A stretch of 64,000 nucleotides of DNA from an uncultured Prevotellaceae bacterium (GCA_902792635.1 CADBAG010000001.1:1-64000); one strand, 5' to 3'; shown: positions 16,651-26,051, counted from the first letter of the stretch. The notes: generated by a model from the sequence alone, not told the origin. Numbers and translations are program-made.

Positions 16651-16971
16651 CGGGTTGATACCGGTCACAGCCTCGGAGAGGCTGACTTTTACATAACCCC
16701 AGTCTAAGGAGCGCAGCGACGCAGACTGGGGTGTATCGTAAGGGCTTGTCTAACTGATTTTCTGCCTCGGAGAGGCAGACTGCACGAAAGTGCGTAATGG
16801 TTTTAATGACTTATCACACAACAACATAGCGCGCCTAACGGCACATTCAGCCTCTCCGAGGCTGGAGGTCACGTATCTGCATACTGCCTAAAATCCCCAG
16901 ACTGCAGTCGCTGCGCTCCTTTAGTCTGGGGTTATGGATAATTGTGCCTCTCCGAGGCACTCATCAACCCG
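16651..16971. repeat. family A nested palindrome after crcB
   Basis: The outermost arms CGGGTTGAT and ATCAACCCG, then GCCTCGGAGAGGC and GCCTCTCCGAGGC elements, and two hairpins with stem CCCCAGTCT/AGACTGGGG and the conserved core GGAGCGCAGCGACG. Compared with other copies the stem bases differ on both sides together, so pairing is kept. No gene lies in this gap of about 350 bases. Confidence 0.9.
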
Positions 16972-16985
16972 GAAAGTTGAACCTC

Positions 16986-18245
16986 TTATGCTTGCTGACT
17001 CGCCCAGTTTTTCCTGCTTTCCGCCATCTGTTTCAGTCTTGCTCTCGCGCGTTTGTGCGAGAGGATGATCTGATAGCGGTAAACGAGGCAGGCCGTGAAG
17101 AAATAGATCAGCGTCTGAAGCCACAATGCCTGATATTCCACCTGAATATCCTGCAACGAGGCACCCATTGAGGAAATGCGCAGAAAGCCACGGATGCCGA
17201 AGGTAGAGGGGAAGATCCACGCAAAGGCTTGCCAGAACCACGGCATGTTCGACTGTGGCCAGCTGATACCCGTCATGAAAAGCAAAGGCACTGACGTGAA
17301 GATGACAAGCAGCATTACGTTCTCACGATAGCGGACAAGGCACGAGAGTGTCATGCCGAAGAAGATGACGGCAAGCAAGTATGGCACCATCAAACCGATG
17401 ATCGTCTGTGCAGACACAAGCGAGATATAATGGAACATCCGTGGCACACAGAGCGTGATATACGCCGCCATGATGATATACAGTGAGAAATAAGCAGCAC
17501 TCTTTCCCAACACGATGCGGAAGATGCCGTTGTAATGTTTCTGAATAGGCACGAGGTTCTGGAAGCGGTTCGTCTCGCGGGCTGTACCTGCCGAGAGGCC
17601 GATACCTAACAACAGTGTCTGCTGAAGGATGAGGATGAGCACACCCGGGAGGATTGCATTACCATAACCTGTTGTTGTATTGAAGATTGGCACCTCATCG
17701 AAGTCGAGCGGCTTTGTCGTCACCTCATCATCGCGGTTCGTGAAATCGTTGCTCTTACTGATCTGGATCTGCGAGCTCATCTTTGAAGCCACAGCCTGAG
17801 CCGCAGAATAGATGGCTTTATACGTGAGCATGAGGCTCATGTCGCAGTAGACACTCACTGTCGCTTGTTCGCCACGGCCGAGACGCTGCTCAAAATCGTT
17901 GGGGAAATAGATCGTCCCATGCACCTGCTGTTTGCCCGTCAGTTCCTTGGCCTCGTCTAAAGAGTTGCAGTAGTACGCCACCTTTATATCAGCACTGGCA
18001 TCCAACATTCGGGTAAACTCGCGTGAAGCGTGACTGTGACTGAAATCGACGATTGCCACGGGCACATCGCGCACCACTTCATTGTTGTAGATCCATGAAT
18101 AGAGCAAGGGGTAGAAAAGCGGCACGAGCACACAGAAGATAAGCAAGCCCTCGTCGCGGAACTCGTTCTTTACCTCATGCACCATGATATAGCATGTATC
18201 ATAGATGCCTTCGCGTATTCTGTATAACAGACCGTCTCTCTTCAT
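16986..18245 (-). CDS. ABC-2 type permease, second of a pair
   Basis: A 419-residue inner-membrane protein with one N-terminal helix (LLIFCVLVPLFYPLLYSWIY, about residues 34-53), a periplasmic domain of about 150 residues and five or six C-terminal helices, as in YhhJ/YbhR-type permeases. It follows the other permease by 30 bases and belongs to the five-gene efflux operon. The substrate cannot be read from sequence; such systems export drugs, bile-like amphiphiles or lipids. No ABC ATPase is encoded in this operon, which is odd for this family. Confidence 0.85.
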   Translation of the reverse strand: MKRDGLLYRIREGIYDTCYIMVHEVKNEFRDEGLLIFCVLVPLFYPLLYSWIYNNEVVRDVPVAIVDFSHSHASREFTRMLDASADIKVAYYCNSLDEAKELTGKQQVHGTIYFPNDFEQRLGRGEQATVSVYCDMSLMLTYKAIYSAAQAVASKMSSQIQISKSNDFTNRDDEVTTKPLDFDEVPIFNTTTGYGNAILPGVLILILQQTLLLGIGLSAGTARETNRFQNLVPIQKHYNGIFRIVLGKSAAYFSLYIIMAAYITLCVPRMFHYISLVSAQTIIGLMVPYLLAVIFFGMTLSCLVRYRENVMLLVIFTSVPLLFMTGISWPQSNMPWFWQAFAWIFPSTFGIRGFLRISSMGASLQDIQVEYQALWLQTLIYFFTACLVYRYQIILSHKRARARLKQMAESRKNWASQQA

Positions 18246-18275
18246 GTTGGATGCTTATGTCTATTCTATTTATTA

Positions 18276-19454
18276 TTAAGGGATGTAAACGTAAACGAGC
18301 ATTGCCTTCTTGATATTGTTGATGGTGAACATCGGGAGGAAAGCAAAGATGATCAGGAACAAGAAGTCGAACCACGCGTAGCTCAACGGATAGCCATTGA
18401 AGATACACATCTGATAAATCATATAGTAGTGGCGCAACGGAAAGAGCTGAGCCATCGACTGGATCATCGAATCCATGGCGAAAACCGGATAGGTAGCACC
18501 ACAGGCTGAGAAGCTCACTACAGACCAAAGCGAGCATACCGACATCGACATACGAAGAGATGGCATGAGGCCGAAGATAAAGATGCCGAAGCACTGACAG
18601 GCAAAGACCGAGAGGAAGCCTAAAAGCAAGATAGGCACCACGCCTCCCGGATGCGGGAAGTCAAGTCCATAGAAGATATAGAACTCGAAGCACCACATCA
18701 CCAATGTAAAGATAACCGTTTGCGTAAATACTTTCCCTGCTATCGCAATATGAATGTTGTTGCCAGCCATCTTCATCCACTGCTTTGAGCGATGGAACTT
18801 CAGTTCAGTACCGATAGAGTAGGGGGTGAGGAGGAAGACGAAGATCATCAAGACACCCGGCACCATGGCTGTACTCAGATAGACATTATAGTTAGACCAT
18901 GGGTTACCTATCTGATGAAGATCGATAGTGATTGGCTGTAAGAATGTGCGTATCTCCTTGGAAGTCTTTCCGAGCGCAGAGAGCTTCGCGGAGCCCACGG
19001 CAGCAGAGCCTAAAGAGGAGATCGTCTTCAAGTCGCGGTAAAGTAAGGAACCGGCGACCAACGTCACATTACTATAATAGAAGGAGATCTTCGGCTGGTC
19101 ACCGTCAAGGAGCTTGTCAGTCGTACCTTTGGGAATCAACAGAAAAGCATAGATCTCGTTCTTCTGTATCGCTTCTCGGGCATCGTTCATATTCGCATAA
19201 TGTCCTACGACTTGTGTGGTCTGGAAACCGTCAAGTTTCCGGATCATAGCACGGCTCACATGGGTGTTGTCTTGGTCGACAACACCAACCGGCATCTCTA
19301 CGGGCTGTCCTCCGTTCATCAGTGTGGTAAAGAAGATAACCACTAATAATGGGAAGACAAGCGTACAGAATCCGTAGATCGGATGCCGCCACATGATGAC
19401 CAGTTCACGGACAAAGATGTGGTAGATGCGCTTTATCGTCTCGGAGAGGCTCAC
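18276..19454 (-). CDS. ABC-2 type permease, first of a pair
   Basis: A 392-residue inner-membrane protein with the same plan as its downstream neighbour: N-terminal helix (FCTLVFPLLVVIFFTTLMN), long periplasmic domain, C-terminal helix bundle. Its start overlaps the last four bases of the HlyD gene (19451-19454), so translation is coupled. The two permeases probably form a heterodimer that receives substrate and, with HlyD and TolC homologues, moves it across both membranes. The motor ATPase is not present nearby. Confidence 0.86.
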   Translation of the reverse strand: MSLSETIKRIYHIFVRELVIMWRHPIYGFCTLVFPLLVVIFFTTLMNGGQPVEMPVGVVDQDNTHVSRAMIRKLDGFQTTQVVGHYANMNDAREAIQKNEIYAFLLIPKGTTDKLLDGDQPKISFYYSNVTLVAGSLLYRDLKTISSLGSAAVGSAKLSALGKTSKEIRTFLQPITIDLHQIGNPWSNYNVYLSTAMVPGVLMIFVFLLTPYSIGTELKFHRSKQWMKMAGNNIHIAIAGKVFTQTVIFTLVMWCFEFYIFYGLDFPHPGGVVPILLLGFLSVFACQCFGIFIFGLMPSLRMSMSVCSLWSVVSFSACGATYPVFAMDSMIQSMAQLFPLRHYYMIYQMCIFNGYPLSYAWFDFLFLIIFAFLPMFTINNIKKAMLVYVYIP

Positions 19455-20446
19455 TTCTTGGGATTTTTCACAACCAACGACATGCCGGGACGTAGACCGT
19501 CAAACGGATTGATGGGGCGGGCTTTCACCTCAAACGTCTTCAGATCGTACTGACCATTGCTTTTAGTGGCTTTCCATACAGCATAAGAGCCTTCATCCTT
19601 GATCTCGTAGACTCTCATCTTCAGCGATTTGTTGAAAGCTGGGGAGAAAGCCGTGAAGGTGTCGCCAATCTTCAGACCATTGAGCTGATCCTCACGCACA
19701 TTGAACGTTCCCCACATATCATTCATGATAGAGATGCTCATGATAGGCGAGCCCATGCCTACGAGCTCACCCTCTTTGGGATAGATGTCGCTCACCTCAC
19801 CGTCGACAGCTGCTATCTGAACCGTCTCCTTGAGCACCGAGCGTACGACGTTAACAGCATTCTTAGCTGCATTGACCTGATGGCGCTGAGCCTCTTTCTG
19901 CTTCTCGCGGGCACCGTTCTTAGCTAACTCATACTGACTCTTCATGGAGTTCTCGTGAGCCACGGCCACCTCCCAGGCGGCCTTTGCCTCGTCGCGTTTC
20001 TGCTGACTCATCACGCCCTCAGTGTAGAGGTTCTGCATGCGGTCGTAGGTCTTTTTGGCTACGTCGGTAGCTGCTTTGGCCTGCTGCACGAGCTGATAAG
20101 CACTCTCGATGGCCTCGCGGCGCGTGCCTTCATCGGTGAGGTCGCTCAGTGCCTGTGTGGCGGCCTCTGTAGACTGAGCCACTTTCTCCTGGGCATTTAC
20201 CTCGGGAATCTCAAGGATAGCAAGGGTGTCGCCTTTGTGTACGTAGTCGCCTTCCTTGACGAGAATCCTCTCGACACGGGCCGGGAGCTTGCAACTGACA
20301 CGATACTCACCGACCTCTACCTCGCCCTGGATAATCTCATCGGTCTTGCCCAAGGTGAAGAAACCGATGATAGCAACGATAAGGACTGCGATGGAGAATC
20401 CCAATACCGCTAACAATACATTTTGGTGCTGACTCTTTGCGCTCAT
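19451..20446 (-). CDS. HlyD-family membrane fusion protein
   Basis: A 331-residue periplasmic adaptor anchored by one N-terminal helix (VLLAVLGFSIAVLIVAIIGF). The lipoyl-like half (EGDYVHKGDTLAILEIPEV, about residues 61-79) is followed by a long coiled-coil hairpin and the returning lipoyl half (DGEVSDIYPKEGELVGMG). It links the inner-membrane permeases encoded downstream to the TolC-like channel encoded upstream. It overlaps the next gene by four bases. Confidence 0.92.
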   Translation of the reverse strand: MSAKSQHQNVLLAVLGFSIAVLIVAIIGFFTLGKTDEIIQGEVEVGEYRVSCKLPARVERILVKEGDYVHKGDTLAILEIPEVNAQEKVAQSTEAATQALSDLTDEGTRREAIESAYQLVQQAKAATDVAKKTYDRMQNLYTEGVMSQQKRDEAKAAWEVAVAHENSMKSQYELAKNGAREKQKEAQRHQVNAAKNAVNVVRSVLKETVQIAAVDGEVSDIYPKEGELVGMGSPIMSISIMNDMWGTFNVREDQLNGLKIGDTFTAFSPAFNKSLKMRVYEIKDEGSYAVWKATKSNGQYDLKTFEVKARPINPFDGLRPGMSLVVKNPKK

Positions 20447-20489
20447 CTGTATTATTGTTTTAGTCTATGATTTTTTCTATTATGATGTT

Positions 20490-22019
20490 TTATTGTAAAA
20501 TACCCAAGGCTTTTTCGAGGTTCACCTGAGCAAGCTTCACTTCTACTTGTGCATCAATTTTTTGGCTCTGAGCCTGTTGCCATGCTGTCTGCGCAGCGAG
20601 GACATCGGTCGACTCCATGACACCTTCCTTAAAACCGACCTGCGCACAACGGAGGTTCTCCTCGGCGCTGGCGATATTCTTCTCCGCCATGGCAAGCTTC
20701 TTGCGGGCTTCTTTCACCTTGAAGCGGCTTTGTGTGATCTGCAGGTTGATCTTCTCCTGAGCGTCAGCGAGCTCAACCTTTGCCATATTTGTAGCAGCCT
20801 GGGAAGCACGGACCTTATAGCGGGTCTCAAACCAGTTCCATACCGGCACCTGCAGCATTACGCCTACATTCCATACACCGGAGAAGCGCTTCTGGAAGCC
20901 ATTGAAAACATTCGGGTTGGCGATAGAATAGCCACCGGTCAGAGCGAGGTGGGGGAGGAAAGCGGCACGGATGAGTTTCGTGTTCTGCTCACCTAAGTCA
21001 ACAGACTTCTGCAAGAGTCTGACCTCTGGTCGACTGCTGACATCTTTGTCCGGAGTGTAGCTCTCAGCTGCTACTGAGGCATCCGTATCGATATGATCCT
21101 TGTTCTCATCGGCAAGTACGATGTTGTCATCCATCGGCAGGCCGCAGAGCTGGCAGAGCAGCATCTTCGAGAGCACGAGCCCATCGTCGACCTGCGTGAT
21201 CTGCATGTCAGCCTCATTAACACGTACCTGAACCTTCAGTCCGTCAGCACGAGTGGCAACACCTTGCTTGATCATCTTCTGCACATCGTCGTCGAGCTTC
21301 TTCACGAGGTCGCGGAAGCTGTAGGCCAACTTCTGTTTCTGCTTGAGAGAGACGACGGTCCAGTAAGCCTGATCAATATTATAAAGTGTCGACTGATTCC
21401 TCAGCGTGATATTGTCATCCGCCATCTGCTCCGTGATATCTGCCATGCGGTTGGCAGCAGTGAAGGCACCACCCATAAAGAGAGGCTGGCGCAGAAAAAT
21501 GGAGCCGGCGAATATGTTATGGGTATCGGTGTGAAAGGCATCCACCACTTTCTGACCGATGGTATTGCCCAATCCTGCAGCATATTGCGAGATAGGCCCA
21601 TTGGCAAACTGTTGCAGCAAACCGCCCATCTGCTGAGCCTGGGCTGCAGTGATGGTGCCTTGCTTGACGAGGTTTGTCAGTTGCTCGCTGATACCTGTGG
21701 AGAGGTCACCGCTCACCTGACTGACGCCTGTCGTACCAATGTTGTTCAGCGCATTCTTCTGGTCTTTGCTCAGGAGGTTGATTTCGCGACTGAAATAAGA
21801 GTAGCCCGCTACAGCATCAACCTTCGGAAGATACAGTGTCCTTGCTGATTTGCGCGCATACTCGGTCATTTCCTTGTTGATACGCGACACCTGCAGCTGC
21901 TTGTTGTTGTGCAGTGCCAAGGCACGGCAACTGTCGAGTGTCAGCATCCGCTGTGCACTGACAGAGGTGTAGCACCCTAAGCTGCAGGCGATAAAAAGAA
22001 CTATCGTGCTTTTTCTCAT
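20490..22019 (-). CDS. TolC-like outer-membrane efflux channel
   Basis: A 509-residue protein with signal peptide (MRKSTIVLFIACSLGCYTSVSA) and the two-fold repeated helical domain of the outer-membrane efflux family, beginning LDSCRALALHNNKQLQVSR. Long heptad-rich helices (for example ITQSRFKVKEARKKLAMA) form the periplasmic tunnel. A Gly/Gln-rich segment around residues 90-150 forms an insertion that is longer than usual. It lies between the coiled-coil gene and hlyD in one operon. Confidence 0.93.
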   Translation of the reverse strand: MRKSTIVLFIACSLGCYTSVSAQRMLTLDSCRALALHNNKQLQVSRINKEMTEYARKSARTLYLPKVDAVAGYSYFSREINLLSKDQKNALNNIGTTGVSQVSGDLSTGISEQLTNLVKQGTITAAQAQQMGGLLQQFANGPISQYAAGLGNTIGQKVVDAFHTDTHNIFAGSIFLRQPLFMGGAFTAANRMADITEQMADDNITLRNQSTLYNIDQAYWTVVSLKQKQKLAYSFRDLVKKLDDDVQKMIKQGVATRADGLKVQVRVNEADMQITQVDDGLVLSKMLLCQLCGLPMDDNIVLADENKDHIDTDASVAAESYTPDKDVSSRPEVRLLQKSVDLGEQNTKLIRAAFLPHLALTGGYSIANPNVFNGFQKRFSGVWNVGVMLQVPVWNWFETRYKVRASQAATNMAKVELADAQEKINLQITQSRFKVKEARKKLAMAEKNIASAEENLRCAQVGFKEGVMESTDVLAAQTAWQQAQSQKIDAQVEVKLAQVNLEKALGILQ

Positions 22020-22031
22020 ATTAATATTCTA

Positions 22032-22904
22032 TTACTGGAACGAGAAGCTGCGGCTACCGATCATGTTGCCGTCGGCGAAGATGCTGACGTTGAACGTGCC
22101 GCCTTCAAGCGACTGGTCGATATCGAGATAGAGACTCATCGGAGTCTCCTTGCCTGTGTATTCCAGTGAACGTTTAGCCGAGCAAGCGAGCGAGCGGTTC
22201 TCGTAGTTGAAACTTCCGGCACCACCAAGCAATGCTCCTGTAGGAGTCGTGACACGGATATAAACGGTCTTCATGCCGCTCTGTGCCGTGACATTGCGGG
22301 CGATGGTGAAGCTCACCATGAAGCGTTTAGCTTTCTTCAGTTTGTCTGTGCTCTTACCGCGTTTGTTGAGGGCTGTCATCTGAATGCCCGTGGCATCAAG
22401 CTGAGCCGCAATGGCCACTTTCTCCGAGAGACTGGCTTTCTCAGTGTTCAAGCCCTCAATCTGCCGGTTGGCCTCTGCATACTGACCACGGATACGAGAG
22501 TTCTCTGCAGTGAGGTGCTGGTTGGCACGGTTGAGAGAGTCGATCTGGATGACGTAGCTGCGAAGCACGGCTCTAACCGTGGAGAGCTCTCTTCTCAGAC
22601 GTGCAATCTCTTTGGCATCCGTACTCTTCGTGTTGCGGAGCTCGGCGAGCAAGCGCTGTGTTTTCTCCTGTTCAGCTGTGAGCTGTGCCACGATAGAGTC
22701 GTTGTTGATCTGTGTCTTCATCTCACTGTATTGGTCGGCGAACTGCTGGTACTCGTTCTCCATTTCCTTCTTGTCGAGGGCAGCGAGCTGCTCCATGTCC
22801 GCATTTTCCTTGCGTTGCTTATGAAGGTTGAAATAAAGAACACCAACACCTGCGAGAAGCAGGACAATAACCACTACGAGTGGAATGAGAATTTTCTTAT
22901 TCAT
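22032..22904 (-). CDS. membrane-anchored coiled-coil protein at the head of the efflux operon
   Basis: A 290-residue protein not assigned to a named family. It has one N-terminal membrane helix (ILIPLVVVIVLLLAGVGVLY), a coiled coil from about residue 35 to 165 rich in Glu, Gln and Lys, and a C-terminal beta-rich domain (about 190-290; VSFTIARNV, YIRVTTPTG, FNVSIFADG). The predicted topology puts the C-terminal part in the periplasm. As first gene of the operon, 12 bases before the tolC-like gene, it may help assembly of the tripartite pump, but that is only inferred from position. Confidence 0.75.
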   Translation of the reverse strand: MNKKILIPLVVVIVLLLAGVGVLYFNLHKQRKENADMEQLAALDKKEMENEYQQFADQYSEMKTQINNDSIVAQLTAEQEKTQRLLAELRNTKSTDAKEIARLRRELSTVRAVLRSYVIQIDSLNRANQHLTAENSRIRGQYAEANRQIEGLNTEKASLSEKVAIAAQLDATGIQMTALNKRGKSTDKLKKAKRFMVSFTIARNVTAQSGMKTVYIRVTTPTGALLGGAGSFNYENRSLACSAKRSLEYTGKETPMSLYLDIDQSLEGGTFNVSIFADGNMIGSRSFSFQ

Positions 22905-22956
22905 TTTGTATTAAAGCGCTTTTAATATCTTGAAATGTTATCTTTGTTATCTGTTG

Positions 22957-22987
22957 CAAAAGTAGTGAAACTTCTACAAATGGCAAA
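22957..22987 (-). promoter_or_regulatory. promoter of the efflux operon
   Basis: On the minus strand TTTG (22987-22984), 19 bases, then TACTTTTG (22964-22957). This is a full match to the Bacteroidetes promoter, 53 bases before the first ATG of the operon. Confidence 0.8.
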
Positions 22988-23080
22988 GTTTTTGGTCCGT
23001 TCAAATGCTTATAAACCACAATTTTGATAGTTTTTCGGAAAAAATGAGCAGTATTTGGAATCAATCCTAAGAATTATTCG

Positions 23081-23088
23081 TAACTTTG
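23081..23088 (+). promoter_or_regulatory. -7 box for the cyclophilin gene
   Basis: TAACTTTG lies 20 bases before the ATG at 23109. Because it is downstream of another in-frame start at 23055, it supports the later start. Confidence 0.6.
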
Positions 23089-23108
23089 ACATCGAAACCA
23101 TTGAAATT

Positions 23109-23819
23109 ATGAAGAAGGTACTTTTTTTTCTCTGTTTTCTTTTGTCGCCCTTAGCACTCTTGGCTCAGGTCGACTCCTTGATCGTGAAGACTGATTCTTC
23201 GGATGTCCGCCATCAGGTGTTGCTGAAGACATCGATGGGTGACATCACCGTAGAACTTTATAATGAGACACCTCGTCACCGCGATAACTTCCTCAAGCTC
23301 GTGCGTGCGGGTTACTATGATGGCAATCTGTGGCACCGCGTCATCTCCGATTTCATGATTCAGACAGGCGACTCTACGACGCGCCATGCTAAGCCCGGAG
23401 CACGATTAGGCGATTACGATCCGGGCTACCGCATCCCCGCAGAAATCTGCTTCCCCAAGTATTTCCATAAGCGTGGAGCCTTGGCCGCAGCACGTGAGCC
23501 TGATGCTGACAACCCCAAGCATGAGTCGTCGGCTTCGCAGTTCTATCTCGTCTGGGGCTTCCCCTATGGTCCAAAGGCGATGGCTAAATTCCAGCATCAG
23601 GCCGACTCTCTGACCAATGGCATGGTGAAGTATCCGCAAGAGATGTGCGATTATTACTGGTCTCATGGAGGCACGCCGTGGCTCGACGGTCGCTATACGG
23701 TCTTTGGCGAGGTTGTTAAAGGATTGTCTGTGGTTGGTCAAATCGATGCTGTGGCAACGGACGACCACGATCGGCCTCTGAAAGACGTGCGCATCATCAA
23801 GGCAATCGTTATTAAGTAA
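23109..23819 (+). CDS. exported cyclophilin-type peptidyl-prolyl isomerase
   Basis: The enzyme speeds cis-trans isomerisation of Xaa-Pro bonds in exported proteins. The start at 23109 gives a signal peptide (MKKVLFFLCFLLSPLALLAQ) and 236 residues. Cyclophilin motifs: MGDITVELYNETPRHRDNFL, VRAGYYDGNLWHRVISDFMI (containing the catalytic arginine region), and near the end GRYTVFGEVVKGLSVVGQID. An insertion of about 40 residues around the EICFPKYFHKRG segment is typical of the Bacteroidetes variant. It precedes a TPM protein by 19 bases. Confidence 0.92.
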   Translation: MKKVLFFLCFLLSPLALLAQVDSLIVKTDSSDVRHQVLLKTSMGDITVELYNETPRHRDNFLKLVRAGYYDGNLWHRVISDFMIQTGDSTTRHAKPGARLGDYDPGYRIPAEICFPKYFHKRGALAAAREPDADNPKHESSASQFYLVWGFPYGPKAMAKFQHQADSLTNGMVKYPQEMCDYYWSHGGTPWLDGRYTVFGEVVKGLSVVGQIDAVATDDHDRPLKDVRIIKAIVIK

Positions 23820-23838
23820 TTTCTTGGAAGAGAAGAAG

Positions 23839-24660
23839 ATGGGTAGCAGAAAATGGATATTGTTATTAGTCGCTTTCTTTGTCATGACTATGGTTCATGC
23901 CAAGGAATGGACGGCTGATAATATCCCCATGGTGCATCTCGAGGACCGCAATCGCTATGTCTGCGATCCAGAGGATCTCATGAGTCCTGCTGACCGGGAT
24001 ACGGCTGATGTCTACCTAAGACGGTTGGAGACGCAATGTGGCATTCAGTCGGTGTTTGTCGTTGTTAATAATGTGAAAGACGGCGATTGCTTCCGCGTGG
24101 CTGAGGATCTTGGCAATAAGTATGGAGTAGGCGACAAGAAAACACGGCGGGGCTTGGTCATTGTCATTGCTGTGGACGACCGCAAATACTTCATTGCTCC
24201 TGGAAAAGGATTGGAAGGAGACCTTACAGATGTGGAGTGCGATGACATTGCCCAGGCGTGCATCGTCAAGAATATGAAGGAGGATGACCTTGATGCAGCT
24301 GTGCTCTCCACAGTCAAAGCCTTGTATAGTAAGTTCAAAACAGGTAAAGCTACGGTCGACGGGGAGGAGATAAGCTCAGATGAAGACGATGATGACTTTC
24401 CCATATGGTTTGGCATTTTCCTCCTTGTCTTGTGTCTCGGGCATCCTATCGTCTCGTTGATTCTATGGGCGCTCGCAAAACTTGGCTGGTATCATCCCAA
24501 GCCAAAGCCGAAGCGTAGAAGAAATCGCCACGATGATGACTGGTTCCCACCTTTCTTCCTCGGAGGCGGTGGCGACTGGGGCTCGTCAGGCGGCGGCTTC
24601 AGTGGTGGTAGCTTTGGAGGCGGCAGCTTCGGTGGCGGAGGTGCCGGCGGAGGATGGTAA
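23839..24660 (+). CDS. TPM-domain protein (YgcG-like) with glycine-rich tail
   Basis: A 273-residue membrane-anchored exported protein. The ATG at 23839 gives the signal peptide MGSRKWILLLVAFFVMTMVHA; a TTG five codons upstream is less likely. The TPM domain covers about residues 35-175 (NRYVCDPEDLMSPADRD, RGLVIVIAVDDRKYFIAPGKGL). A membrane helix (PIWFGIFLLVLCLGHPIVSL) follows, then a basic patch (KPKPKRRRNRH) and a Gly/Ser tail ending GGGGAGGGW. Such proteins are often encoded beside LemA, as here, and are linked to envelope stress and photosystem repair; the precise role is not known. Confidence 0.88.
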   Translation: MGSRKWILLLVAFFVMTMVHAKEWTADNIPMVHLEDRNRYVCDPEDLMSPADRDTADVYLRRLETQCGIQSVFVVVNNVKDGDCFRVAEDLGNKYGVGDKKTRRGLVIVIAVDDRKYFIAPGKGLEGDLTDVECDDIAQACIVKNMKEDDLDAAVLSTVKALYSKFKTGKATVDGEEISSDEDDDDFPIWFGIFLLVLCLGHPIVSLILWALAKLGWYHPKPKPKRRRNRHDDDWFPPFFLGGGGDWGSSGGGFSGGSFGGGSFGGGGAGGGW

Positions 24661-24661
24661 A

Positions 24662-24702
24662 AGTTAGGAGTTAAGAGATAGGAGTTAGGAGTTAAAGCCC
24701 GT
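24662..24702. repeat. family E simple repeat (GTTAGGAGATAGGA)
   Basis: Units of GTTAGGAGTTAAGAGATAGG type between the TPM and lemA genes. The same unit recurs at 39.1 kb and, inverted, at 57.56 kb. Confidence 0.85.
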
Positions 24703-24741
24703 AATTGACATTTTTGAATAATAAATAATTAAGAATAAAAT

Positions 24742-25335
24742 ATGAAGAAGAGCAACATTATTTTATTGGTGATAGCTGTTGTCATCGTGCTCATCTGCTT
24801 CGGTGGATGCAGCGCTTACAACGGCATGGTGGATAAACAGGAGGCAGCTACGACTGCCCTTGCCGATGTTCAGGCAACCTATCAGCGGCGCGCAGACCTC
24901 ATCCCTAACCTCGCCAAGACTGTTCAGGCTTATGCCAAGCATGAGAAGGAGACGTTTGAGGCTGTGACGAAGGCGCGTGCTTCTGTGGGACAGATCAAAC
25001 TTGATGCCAGCACTCTCACGCCGGAGAAGATGAAGCAGTTTGAACAGGCTCAGGGCCAGTTGTCTGAGGCTTTGGGTAAGCTCATGGTTGTGGCAGAGCG
25101 CTATCCGGAATTGAAAGCCAACGAGAACTTCCACAGTCTTCAGATTCAGTTGGAGGGCACCGAGAACCGCATCAATGAGGCTCGTCAACAGTATAATGCA
25201 GCTGTACAGGATTATAACCAGACGGTGCGTCGTTTTCCGAACGTCATCTTTGCAGGTATGTTTGGCTTCAATCGCATGGAGAAGTTTGAGGCGGCAGCTG
25301 GAGCAGAGAAGGCACCGGAGGTAAATTTTAATTAA
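24742..25335 (+). CDS. lemA: LemA family protein
   Basis: A 197-residue membrane-anchored helical protein. It has an N-terminal hydrophobic helix (IILLVIAVVIVLICFGGC) that could be a lipoprotein signal with Cys24, then the LemA core: AYNGMVDKQEAATTALADVQ, YQRRADLIPNLAKTVQAYA, and the C-terminal PNVIFAGMFGF (the normal form is FP..l..a..f). It follows a TPM gene, the usual partner. The function in the cell envelope is poorly defined. Confidence 0.93.
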   Translation: MKKSNIILLVIAVVIVLICFGGCSAYNGMVDKQEAATTALADVQATYQRRADLIPNLAKTVQAYAKHEKETFEAVTKARASVGQIKLDASTLTPEKMKQFEQAQGQLSEALGKLMVVAERYPELKANENFHSLQIQLEGTENRINEARQQYNAAVQDYNQTVRRFPNVIFAGMFGFNRMEKFEAAAGAEKAPEVNFN

Positions 25336-25390
25336 GGCCCCACCCCTGCCCCTCCCCCATCCAGGGGAGGGGAAAATTACCACCGTAGGA
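25336..25390. repeat. family D repeat after lemA
   Basis: GGCCCCACCCCTGCC, CCTCCCCCATCC and AGGGGAGGGG, then TTACCACC. It is the inverted counterpart of 5801-5855 and lies one base past the lemA stop, where its hairpin could act as a transcript end. Confidence 0.85.
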
Positions 25391-25400
25391 ATTCAACTAC

Positions 25401-26051
25401 CTATATATAATACTCCGCAGCATCGATGAGCCCCGCACGAAGAGCGAACTTTGTAGCTTCGTGAAGGTTATTGACACCTAATTTGCGGAAGATATTCTTA
25501 CGGTGCGTGTTGATGGTATGAAAACTGGAGAATCGTTGCTTGGCAATCTCCTTTGTTGTCATTCCCAAAGCAATATCTTTGAGGATTTCCTGTTCAGTCT
25601 TTGTGAGTTGCGGGAGTTCCTCTTTATGTTCACTTTCGTTGTTAGATGGTGTGATCAACATCTCTGTAACTTGCTGACAGATGAACCGTTTGCCTTTAGA
25701 AGCATAGTTAATAGCATCTTTTATTTCATTTAGCGAACAGTCTTTTAGCACAATACCACATTTAGGGCAAGTTACGACTATCTCATGAAGAAAGTCTTGA
25801 CTCAAATCTTCACTGAAAAGAATCCATTGTGCATTAGGAAAGCGCTCACTGATGATGCCCAGTTCTGTAGCATCATTGATGTCAAAGAGTGTATAATCAA
25901 GGATGATGATGGCATGACTGTTTTCTTTTAGAACTTCCAAAAGCCCTCCTTTGTCAGACACGCATTTACACTCTGCATCTTTTTGCGCAGAGATGATGTA
26001 GAACAGTCCCGCGCGTGTGATGTCTTGATTGTCAGCAATATAAAATTTCAT
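25401..26051 (-). CDS. orphan LuxR/NarL-type response regulator
   Basis: A 216-residue regulator. The N-terminal half resembles a receiver domain: MKFYIADNQDITRAG, a candidate phospho-acceptor Asp in IIILDYTLF (about residue 52) and the conserved lysine in VLKDCS. The C-terminal half is a LuxR helix-turn-helix (LTKTEQEILKDIALGMTTKEIAKQ, then INTHRKNIFRKLGVNN, about residues 148-195). No sensor kinase is encoded next to it. Target genes cannot be stated. Confidence 0.85.
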   Translation of the reverse strand: MKFYIADNQDITRAGLFYIISAQKDAECKCVSDKGGLLEVLKENSHAIIILDYTLFDINDATELGIISERFPNAQWILFSEDLSQDFLHEIVVTCPKCGIVLKDCSLNEIKDAINYASKGKRFICQQVTEMLITPSNNESEHKEELPQLTKTEQEILKDIALGMTTKEIAKQRFSSFHTINTHRKNIFRKLGVNNLHEATKFALRAGLIDAAEYYI

